Source of the DNA: Hymenobacter sp.
GTDB lineage: Bacteria > Bacteroidota > Bacteroidia > Cytophagales > Hymenobacteraceae
Direction of reading: 5' to 3'
NCBI GenBank assembly: GCA_028288445.1
Contig: JAQBNT010000001.1
Span: 1 to 42,517, forward strand
Length of the DNA: 42,517 nucleotides
Position 1 is the stretch's first letter, and each line of letters starts with the position of its first letter. Below are positions 24,723 through 32,035 of this stretch, in pieces. Position numbers and translations under genes: made by a program. The notes beneath the pieces are model-generated. The model saw only the letters and a list, made by a program, of their open reading frames with translations, made no database searches and was not told the DNA's origin.

Positions 24723-25475
24723 ATGAAAACACCGGGCATTATATGGGCGGCTTTGCTGTGCACCCTTGCGCTCAGCCAGCCAGCCTTTAGCCAGTCGGCC
24801 GCGCCCGATGCTGACCTGGCAACCTCGGTGGCGGCGGCGCAGCAGCTGTACGCGGCGTCGTTTCCGGCGCACTCGCAGCTATACAGCGGGCCCGAATATG
24901 TGGACTATGCCAAGCGCTACCGCACAAGCACGGGCCACCAGTTCTTTGCCCTGCCCACCCGGCAGCCGGGCAGCGTGTACTACAATGACCATTATTTCAG
25001 CAATTTGCAGCTGGCTTATGATGAGGTGCTCGAGCAGGTGGTGCTGGGCCTGCCCAATAGCCCGCTCACGCTGCGGCTCATCAACGAAAACGTGCGCTAC
25101 TTTACCATCAACGGGCACCGCTTTGCGCGCGTGGTGGCGGATAGCGCCACCGCGCGCACCATTCGCACGGGCTACTACGAGGTGCTGGTCGACAGCACGG
25201 TGCAGGTACTGGCAAAGCGCATGAAGCGCATGCAGGAGCACATTGAGCAGCACGACACCAATGTTCAGTTCACGGATGTCGACAAGTTTTTTATCAAGAA
25301 GGACGGCCGGTACTATCCCGTTTCCAGCAAATCGGCGGTTATGCGGGTATTCGCGGACCACAGCCAGGAAGTTCAGAAGTATGTCCGGGAGCACAAATTA
25401 AAATTTGGCAAGAAGGAGCGTGTAGCGGCCGTAGTCGAGCTGGCGACTTACTATTCCGGCTTGCCCGCGCACTAG
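24723..25475 (+). CDS. Secreted protein of unknown function upstream of the STN-TonB receptor
   Basis: This is 250 residues from ATG 24723 with a signal peptide (about 1-24, cleavage near AFSQ-SAA). The mature part has a segment of about 60 residues rich in Tyr and charged residues (EYVDYAKRYRTSTGHQFFAL, YYNDHYFSNLQLAYDEVLEQ, LRLINENVRYFTINGHRFARV), then a beta-rich region (YEVLVDSTVQVLAKRMKRMQ, KFFIKKDGRYYPVSSKSAVM) and a helical C-terminal part (SQEVQKYVREHKLKFG). The layout resembles Bacteroidota proteins that precede STN-type TonB receptors, but I cannot name the family. The 46-base gap to the receptor start suggests co-transcription. Confidence 0.6.
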   Translation: MKTPGIIWAALLCTLALSQPAFSQSAAPDADLATSVAAAQQLYAASFPAHSQLYSGPEYVDYAKRYRTSTGHQFFALPTRQPGSVYYNDHYFSNLQLAYDEVLEQVVLGLPNSPLTLRLINENVRYFTINGHRFARVVADSATARTIRTGYYEVLVDSTVQVLAKRMKRMQEHIEQHDTNVQFTDVDKFFIKKDGRYYPVSSKSAVMRVFADHSQEVQKYVREHKLKFGKKERVAAVVELATYYSGLPAH

Positions 25476-25521
25476 CGGCAGCCCCGGTGGCTATCCTTTT
25501 GATTTCCTTGCACTTTCTTCC

Positions 25522-28284
25522 ATGAAACAAGCTTATTCCGCCTTTTTTATCCTGTTGTTGCTCGGCCAAAGCTTCGCCAGCCACGGGCAGCAGGCCGAAA
25601 AAACCGTCAGCGGCACGTTTACGCACCTGCCCTTCGAGCAATTTGCCAGCCAGGTAGAAGCCCAGACGAAGGTGCGGTTCTACTTCGACCCGAAAACTGT
25701 TGACAGCCTGTTTGTGACGCTGCAGGTGCAGGCGCAGCCCGTGAGCGTGGTGCTAGAGCAGGCCCTGCAGGGCACCGGGTTTCACTTCGCCATCGACGAC
25801 GAGGGCCGGGCGTTCATTACATCGGGCGGGGCCATCAACCCGGCTTTAGCAGCCGATTTTTTCCAGCCCAAAGCCGCGGAAACCACCGACAAGCCCACTG
25901 ATGAGCCCGTGACGGCCGGGCCCGTGGGCCGCTCGCGCTACGTGACGGCGGCCGAGTACAAGGTGTACGAAATTGGCGCGGGCGGCGCGGGCCGGGTGAC
26001 GCTGGCGGGCCACATCCGCGACCAGAAAACCGGCGAGCCCGTGATTGGGGCTTCCATCTACTCGGAATCGACCAGCATCGGGGCCAGCACCGACCAGTTT
26101 GGCTACTATTCGCTGACCCTGCCCGTGGGCCGCCACGACCTGAAGGTGCGCGGCGTGGGCATCAAGAACACCAAGCGGCAGGTGGTGCTGCGGGGCAATG
26201 GCAAGCTGGAGATTGAGGTGGAAGAGGACATTGTGACGCTGAAGGAAGTGGTGATTGAGGCCGAGAAAGACAAAAACGTATCGGGCATGCAGATGGGCCT
26301 GGAGAAGCTGGACATCAAGACCATGCGCCAGGTGCCCACGGCCTTTGGCGAAACCGACATTCTGCGGGTGATAATGACGCTGCCAGGCGTGAAAACCGTG
26401 GGCGAAGGCAGCACCGGCCTCAACGTGCGCGGCGGGGCCACCGACCAGAACCTGATTCTGTTCAACGACGCGACCGTTTACAACCCCTCGCACCTGTTCG
26501 GGTTTTTCTCGGCCTTCAACCCCGATATTCTGCAGGGCGTGGAGCTGTACAAAAGCGCCATTCCGGCCAAGTACGGCGGGCGCTTGTCGTCGGTGCTGGA
26601 CATTAGCACGCGGGAGGGCAACAAGAAGAAGTTTTCGGGCTCGGGCGGCATCGGGCCGCTCACCAGCCGCCTCACGCTGGAAGGGCCGCTGGTGAAAGAC
26701 AAAAGCTCGTTCATCGTGAGCGGGCGCGCCAGCTATTCCGACTGGATTCTGAAGCAGCTCTCGGACAAGAACTTCGCGCAAAGCTCGGCGGCGTTCTACG
26801 ACATTTCGGCCCACATCGTGCACGAAATCGACGACAAGAATTCCATCTACGCCACCGGCTATTTCAGCTCCGACCGGTTCCGGCTGGCCAGCGACACCAC
26901 GTACCACTACGTGAACCAGAACGCCAGCCTGAAGTGGCGGCACAATTTCAACAACCAGCTCTACGGCGTGCTGACCGGCACCTACAGCCACTACGACTAC
27001 GACGTAACCAGCCGGCAAAACGAAGTGAACGCCTCGGAGCTGAAATATGCCATCGACCAGACCGGCCTGAAGGCGGATTTCAGCTATTTCCCCAACTCGC
27101 GGCACACCGTCGATTTCGGGGTGAGTTCGCAGCTCTACCGGGTGTCGCCGGGCAGCTTCCAGCCGCTGGGCGCGGCCTCGCTGATAAAGCCCGACGTGCT
27201 GGCCCAGGAAAAAGGCCTGGAAAGCGCCTTGTATGTCTCTGACCGGTTTGACATCACGCCGCGCTTTTCGGTGTCGGCGGGCCTGCGCTACTCGCTGTAC
27301 CAGGCGCTGGGGCCGCGCGCCGTGTACCGGTACGCGCCCGGCGAGTCGCGCTCCGAAGCCACCATCACGGACACCGTGCGCTACGGCAACAACCAGGTGC
27401 TGGCCACCTACCACGGGCCGGAATACCGGCTGTCGGCGCGGTACTCGGTCAGCGACAACTCGTCGATGAAGGCCAGCTACACCCGCACCCGCCAGTACAT
27501 CAGCCAGCTCACCAACACGGCCTCCGTATCGCCGACCGATAGCTGGAAGCTGAGCGACAACAACATCCGGCCGCAGGTGGGCGACCAGTTCTCGGTGGGC
27601 TACTACCGCAATTTCAAGTCGAACACCATTGAGGCCTCGGTCGAGACGTATTATAAAACGCTGCGCGACTTTGTGGACTACAAGAGCGGGGCCACGCTGG
27701 TGCTCAACCACCACATCGAAACGGACATCATCAACGCCGAGGGCAAGGCCTACGGGGTGGAAGTATTCGTGAAGAAGCTCACCGGCAAGCTCAACGGCTG
27801 GGTGGGCTACACCTACTCCCGCTCGCTGGTGCGCGTGAACGCGGCCACCACCGCCGACATGGTGAACGGTGGCAGCTACTACCCCAGCAACTTCGACAAG
27901 CCGCACGACTTCTCGCTGGTGAGCAACTACCGCTTCAGCCGGCGCTTCAGCACCTCGCTTAACTTCAACTACAGCACCGGCCGGCCCATCACGCTGCCGC
28001 TGGCCAAGTACTACGTGAGCGGCTCCGAGCGCGTGTATTACTCTGACCGCAACGCCTACCGCGTGCCCGACTACCTGCGCCTCGACCTGGCCCTGAACAT
28101 CGAAGGCGGCCACAAGGTCAATAAGCTGGCCCACAGCTCCTGGACGGTGGGCGTGTACAACCTCACGGGCCGCCGCAATCCTTACTCCGTGTATTTCAAG
28201 TCGGTGAATGGGCAAATCAAAGGCTACCAGCTATCCATTTTTGGCAATCCGATTCCGACCGTTACCTACAACTTCAAATTCTAG
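25522..28284 (+). CDS. TonB-dependent receptor with STN and carboxypeptidase-like N-terminal domains
   Basis: This is 920 residues. The signal peptide (about 1-22) is followed by an STN (secretin/TonB N-terminus) domain at about 30-100 (TFTHLPFEQFASQVEAQT, VRFYFDPKTV, VSVVLEQALQGTGFHFAI), a carboxypeptidase-regulatory-like domain (about 160-240: AGHIRDQKTGEPVIGASIYS), a plug (about 255-370: TDILRVIMTLPGVKTVGEG, LNVRGGATDQNLILFNDAT, GVELYKSAIPAKYGG) and a long barrel ending in aromatic strands with terminal Phe. STN domains usually signal to a FecR-type anti-sigma factor, but none is encoded nearby. The DUF4249 gene begins in the base after its stop codon. The substrate is unknown. Confidence 0.9.
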   Translation: MKQAYSAFFILLLLGQSFASHGQQAEKTVSGTFTHLPFEQFASQVEAQTKVRFYFDPKTVDSLFVTLQVQAQPVSVVLEQALQGTGFHFAIDDEGRAFITSGGAINPALAADFFQPKAAETTDKPTDEPVTAGPVGRSRYVTAAEYKVYEIGAGGAGRVTLAGHIRDQKTGEPVIGASIYSESTSIGASTDQFGYYSLTLPVGRHDLKVRGVGIKNTKRQVVLRGNGKLEIEVEEDIVTLKEVVIEAEKDKNVSGMQMGLEKLDIKTMRQVPTAFGETDILRVIMTLPGVKTVGEGSTGLNVRGGATDQNLILFNDATVYNPSHLFGFFSAFNPDILQGVELYKSAIPAKYGGRLSSVLDISTREGNKKKFSGSGGIGPLTSRLTLEGPLVKDKSSFIVSGRASYSDWILKQLSDKNFAQSSAAFYDISAHIVHEIDDKNSIYATGYFSSDRFRLASDTTYHYVNQNASLKWRHNFNNQLYGVLTGTYSHYDYDVTSRQNEVNASELKYAIDQTGLKADFSYFPNSRHTVDFGVSSQLYRVSPGSFQPLGAASLIKPDVLAQEKGLESALYVSDRFDITPRFSVSAGLRYSLYQALGPRAVYRYAPGESRSEATITDTVRYGNNQVLATYHGPEYRLSARYSVSDNSSMKASYTRTRQYISQLTNTASVSPTDSWKLSDNNIRPQVGDQFSVGYYRNFKSNTIEASVETYYKTLRDFVDYKSGATLVLNHHIETDIINAEGKAYGVEVFVKKLTGKLNGWVGYTYSRSLVRVNAATTADMVNGGSYYPSNFDKPHDFSLVSNYRFSRRFSTSLNFNYSTGRPITLPLAKYYVSGSERVYYSDRNAYRVPDYLRLDLALNIEGGHKVNKLAHSSWTVGVYNLTGRRNPYSVYFKSVNGQIKGYQLSIFGNPIPTVTYNFKF

Positions 28285-29472
28285 ATGCGCCCCTCTCTTC
28301 CATCTGCCCGCCGGATGCTGCGGTGGTGCCTGGCGCTGCTGCTCCCCGCCTGCACCGAGCCTTATTCTCCCGCCCCCATCAGCTCGCCGCCCAACTACCT
28401 GGTGGTCGACGGCTTCATCAACCCATTGGGTATGACGACGATACGCCTCTCGCGCACCTACGCCATTGCCTCGAAGGCCGCCCCGCCCGCCGAAACCCGG
28501 GCCACCGTTTACATCGAGGACGACGGCGGGGCGCGCTATCCCCTGCGCGAAACCGTGGCCGGTACCTACGCCTCCGCCTCCGCCCTGGTGCTGAACACAA
28601 CCCGCAAATACCGGCTGCACCTCAATACGCAAGGCGGCAAAGAGTACGCCTCGGACTACGTGCCCGCCAAAATCACGCCGCCCATTGACGCGGTGAACTG
28701 GCGGGCCGAAAGCACCGGCCTGGACATCTACGTCAACGCCCACGACGCGGCCAACGCCACCCAATACTACCGCTGGGAATACGCGGAAACCTGGGAAATC
28801 CGGTCCCCTTACAGCCCGTCGGTAGAATACGTTAACGGTGCCATGCGGCCCATTGCGGTGCCATTTCCAGGCGTTTGCTGGGGTAATGCGGCTTCGAGCG
28901 CGGTGCAAATAGACAAAACCACCGCGCTCAGCCAGGACGTGGTTGCCAACTACCGGCTGCGGCGGCTCCCGCCCTCGTCAGAGTTGCTGTACAGCAGATA
29001 CAGCATTCTGGTGCAGCAGTACGCCCTCACCAAAGAGGAGTACGCCTATTGGGAGCTGCTCCGCAAAAACACGGAAAGCATTGGCTCCCTGTTCGACCCG
29101 CAGCCCGCGCAGCTCACGGGCAACGTGCGCTCCCTCAGCAGCAGTGCCGACCTGGCGCTGGGGTTTGTGGGAGTGCATTCGCGAACGGAAAAGCGGATTT
29201 TCATTAGTCGTCAGGACTTACCCGGCACCTGGCGGCTGCTGTCCGGCTACGAGGGCTGCCTGCCGCCCGATACCATCTCGCTGTACCCGCCCGTGCCGCG
29301 CCCACCCCTACCCGCCGATATTCTGAGAGGTGCCTTTGGCAGCCCGGATTATATACCCGTCGACCCTTACACGGGCGCAAGCGGCCGAGTGGATGGCTAC
29401 ACGGCCAAATCCCGGGGCTGCATCGATTGCCGCACGCGTGGCACCTCCGTCAAGCCCAGCTACTGGCCTTAA
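28285..29472 (+). CDS. DUF4249 outer-membrane lipoprotein
   Basis: This is 395 residues starting at ATG 28285, directly after the receptor stop with zero gap. The signal peptide ends in a lipobox-like LPAC (Cys23), so it is a likely lipoprotein. The body is beta-rich with the DUF4249 pattern: NYLVVDGFINPLGMTTIRLS near the N-terminus, ATVYIEDDGG, TTRKYRLHLNTQGGKEYASD, later RKNTESIGSLFDPQP, GFVGVHSRTEKR and a cysteine-rich C-terminal end (GCIDCRTRGTSV). DUF4249 genes are nearly always coupled to a TonB receptor of this type in Bacteroidota, so the two probably form one uptake unit, the lipoprotein being the surface or periplasmic partner. Confidence 0.85.
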   Translation: MRPSLPSARRMLRWCLALLLPACTEPYSPAPISSPPNYLVVDGFINPLGMTTIRLSRTYAIASKAAPPAETRATVYIEDDGGARYPLRETVAGTYASASALVLNTTRKYRLHLNTQGGKEYASDYVPAKITPPIDAVNWRAESTGLDIYVNAHDAANATQYYRWEYAETWEIRSPYSPSVEYVNGAMRPIAVPFPGVCWGNAASSAVQIDKTTALSQDVVANYRLRRLPPSSELLYSRYSILVQQYALTKEEYAYWELLRKNTESIGSLFDPQPAQLTGNVRSLSSSADLALGFVGVHSRTEKRIFISRQDLPGTWRLLSGYEGCLPPDTISLYPPVPRPPLPADILRGAFGSPDYIPVDPYTGASGRVDGYTAKSRGCIDCRTRGTSVKPSYWP

Positions 29473-29487
29473 TTTTCAGTGACTCTC

Positions 29488-31917
29488 ATGCCTTACCACC
29501 CGATGATTACCGCTGAAAAGCACGCCCGGTCCAGCGGCAGGCTTGGGCTGCTGCTGGGGCTGTGCCTGGCCACTGCCGGCCCGGCCCTGGCGCAGGCCCC
29601 GCTGGATTCCCTGGGCGGCATCACCGGCCGGCTACAGCGGTACGAGCAGCGCGGGCCGCAGGAAAAGCTCTTTCTGCACCTCGACCGGCCGGTGTACCTC
29701 AGCGGCGAAACCATGTGGTTTAAAGTCTACGCCGTGGACGGCACCCACACCCGGCCGCTGGCCCTGAGCAGCGTAGCCTACGTGGAAGTGCTCAATGCCG
29801 CGCAGCAGCCCGTGCTGCAGGGCAAAGTGGCCTTGGCAAATGCCACCGGCCAGGGCACGTTTGTGCTGCCGGCCGCGCTGGCGGCGGGCAGCTACACGGT
29901 GCGGGCCTACACCAGCTGGATGAAGAATTTCAGCCCCGAAAGCTATTTCCACGCCGCCGTAACGGTGCTTAATCCCGCCATGGCGTCGGGAGCCGGCAGC
30001 CGGGATTCGGCCGCTTACGATGCCCGGTTTTTTCCGGAAGGCGGCAACCTGGTGCGGGGCCTGCGCAGCCGGGTGGCGTTCAAGGTGACGGATAAGGCCG
30101 GCCGGGGCATCGCCGCCGACGGCAAAGTACTGAACCAGAACGGTACCGTGGTGGCCACCTTCAAAACCCTGCGGCTGGGCCTGGGCAGCTTTGCCTTCAC
30201 CCCGGCGGCCGGGTCGGATACGTACACGGCCGTGGTCACGCTCGGCAAAAACCGGGTGCTGAACCGCCCGCTGCCCCGCCCCTACGAGCAGGGCTACGTG
30301 CTGCGCCTGGACCAGTCCGGGGCCGACCAGCTGACGCTCCAGGTGGAGGGTAGCAGTACGCAACCCGAAACCGTTTTCTTACTCGGCCACTCGCGCCAAA
30401 AAACGGCCTTTGCCACCCGGCTACAGCTCGTCGGCGGCAAGGCGTCGTTTGTGGTGAGCAAGGCGGCGCTGCTCGACGGCGTGTCGCATTTCACCGTCTT
30501 CACCGCCGACCGCCAGCCGGTGTGCGAGCGCCTGTACTTCCAGCCGCCACGGCACCCGCTTGCCCTCACGGCCCGCCCCGATAAGCCGCAGTACACCACC
30601 CGCGACAAGGTGAGCCTGCAGGTGAGCGCCGCCGACGCGCAAGCCCCCGTGGCCGCGAATGTGTCGATGGCCGTGTACCGGCTCGACTCGCTCACGACGG
30701 GGCCGGCCCCCGCCATCGACCGGTATTTCTGGCTCACGTCCGAGCTCGGGGGCCGCGTCGAAAACCCCGATTACTACTTCACGGCCACCGGCCCGGAGGC
30801 CACCGAAGCCACCGACAACCTGATGCTGACCCAGGGCTGGAGCCGCTGGCGCTGGGAAGACGTGCTGGCCACGCCCAAACCCTTCGAGTTTCTGCCGGAG
30901 CCGAATGGCCCGGTTATCCAGGCGCAGCTGACGCAGCCCGGCACCCGCCGGCCGCAAAAAGGCGTCATCGCCTACCTCTCATCGCCCAGCCGCTTGGTTC
31001 GGCTGCGCAATGCGCAGAGCGACGCCCAGGGTATGGTTCGGTTTGAGATGAACAGCTTCGTCGGGCCCCGCGAGATTATCCTGCAAACCGACCCGGCCCA
31101 GGACAGCACCGCCCAGTTCACGGTGCTCAACCCGTTCTCGGCGCGCTATGCCGCGGCCGCGCAGCCGGCTTTCGGCCTCACGCCGCGCTTCCAGGCCGAC
31201 TATGCCAAGCGGCACTTGCAGGTGCAGGTGCAGAATGTGTTTGCCGGCCGTTACCGCAACCGGTTTGCCCCGGAGCACGTCGACAGCCTGGCTTTTTTCG
31301 GCAAGCCCAGCGAAACCTACCTGCTGGATAAATACACCCGCTTTAAGGTGCTGGAGGAAGTGCTGCGCGAATACGTGCCGGGCGTGGTGGTGCGCATCCG
31401 CAAAGACGGCTTCCACCTGATGGTAGTCGACAAGCTGAACAACACCATCTTATCGGAAAACCCCATGGTGCTGCTCGACGGCATGCCCGTCTTCAACATC
31501 AACAAAATGATGGCCATGAATCCGCTGAAGATTCAGCGGCTCGAAGTGGTGGACGGCCGATATTTCCACGGCCCGACGGCCTACAACGGCATCGTAAGCT
31601 TCACCACCTATAAGGGCGACCTGGAAGAATTTCCGCTGGATGCCCACGCCCTGGCCCAGCAGTACGACGGCGTGCAGCGCCAGCGCGAGTTCTACGCCCC
31701 GCGCTACGACACGCCCCAGCAGCAGCAGAGCCGCCTCCCCGACCTGCGCAACCTGCTCTACTGGAACCCCGAAATCATGACCGGTACCGCCCCGCGCCCG
31801 CTGGATTTTTACACCGGCGACCAAGCCGGACGCTACCTGGTGGTGCTACAGGGACTAGCCGCCAATGGCCTGTCGGGCAGTAGCAGCTTTGTGCTGGAAG
31901 TGAAGCCGGCATTGTAG
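29488..31917 (+). CDS. Large MG2-like periplasmic protein with TonB-plug-like tail
   Basis: About 809 residues from ATG 29488 (GTG 29479 and ATG 29503 are alternatives). A signal peptide ends at GPALAQ. The N-terminal part has the alpha-2-macroglobulin MG2-like motif KLFLHLDRPVYLSGETMWFK (about 50-70), then VAYVEVLN and GSYTVRAYTSWMKNF. Further beta-sandwich units follow. Near the C-terminus a plug-like segment appears: NPMVLLDGMPVFNINKMMAM, IQRLEVVDGRYFHG, NGIVSFTTYKGD, resembling the TonB plug 'VLLDGxP...IERIEVLKG' pattern but without a barrel after it. It lies 15 bases after the DUF4249 gene, the third coupled gene. Possibly it handles or anchors the ligand of the receptor; the true function is unknown. 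Confidence 0.72.
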   Translation: MPYHPMITAEKHARSSGRLGLLLGLCLATAGPALAQAPLDSLGGITGRLQRYEQRGPQEKLFLHLDRPVYLSGETMWFKVYAVDGTHTRPLALSSVAYVEVLNAAQQPVLQGKVALANATGQGTFVLPAALAAGSYTVRAYTSWMKNFSPESYFHAAVTVLNPAMASGAGSRDSAAYDARFFPEGGNLVRGLRSRVAFKVTDKAGRGIAADGKVLNQNGTVVATFKTLRLGLGSFAFTPAAGSDTYTAVVTLGKNRVLNRPLPRPYEQGYVLRLDQSGADQLTLQVEGSSTQPETVFLLGHSRQKTAFATRLQLVGGKASFVVSKAALLDGVSHFTVFTADRQPVCERLYFQPPRHPLALTARPDKPQYTTRDKVSLQVSAADAQAPVAANVSMAVYRLDSLTTGPAPAIDRYFWLTSELGGRVENPDYYFTATGPEATEATDNLMLTQGWSRWRWEDVLATPKPFEFLPEPNGPVIQAQLTQPGTRRPQKGVIAYLSSPSRLVRLRNAQSDAQGMVRFEMNSFVGPREIILQTDPAQDSTAQFTVLNPFSARYAAAAQPAFGLTPRFQADYAKRHLQVQVQNVFAGRYRNRFAPEHVDSLAFFGKPSETYLLDKYTRFKVLEEVLREYVPGVVVRIRKDGFHLMVVDKLNNTILSENPMVLLDGMPVFNINKMMAMNPLKIQRLEVVDGRYFHGPTAYNGIVSFTTYKGDLEEFPLDAHALAQQYDGVQRQREFYAPRYDTPQQQQSRLPDLRNLLYWNPEIMTGTAPRPLDFYTGDQAGRYLVVLQGLAANGLSGSSSFVLEVKPAL

Positions 31918-32022
31918 CGTTAATGGCCCAAAAAACTTTGTGGTTCGCGTCCTCAAGCCGTTTGCAGCCGTAAACCCGGTGCCGGTATGCGCGCGGCAAA
32001 GTTCGCGCTACGCCCCGCTCCG

Positions 32023-32030
32023 TACCTTCG
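32023..32030 (+). promoter_or_regulatory. Near-consensus -7 element (TACCTTCG) abutting polA
   Basis: TACCTTCG differs from TAnnTTTG by one base and ends 5 bases before the polA ATG at 32036, the same geometry as at kynU. A leaderless transcript is possible. Confidence 0.4.
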
Positions 32031-32035
32031 CCCTT

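Noticed and set aside
25846..28215. 789-codon open frame opposite the STN-TonB receptor
   Set aside because: Antisense shadow with no recognisable motif; the sense frame is a complete receptor.
31940..32035. N-terminal extension of polA
   Set aside because: The extra 32 residues lack similarity to polymerase I and would overlap the promoter-like TACCTTCG.
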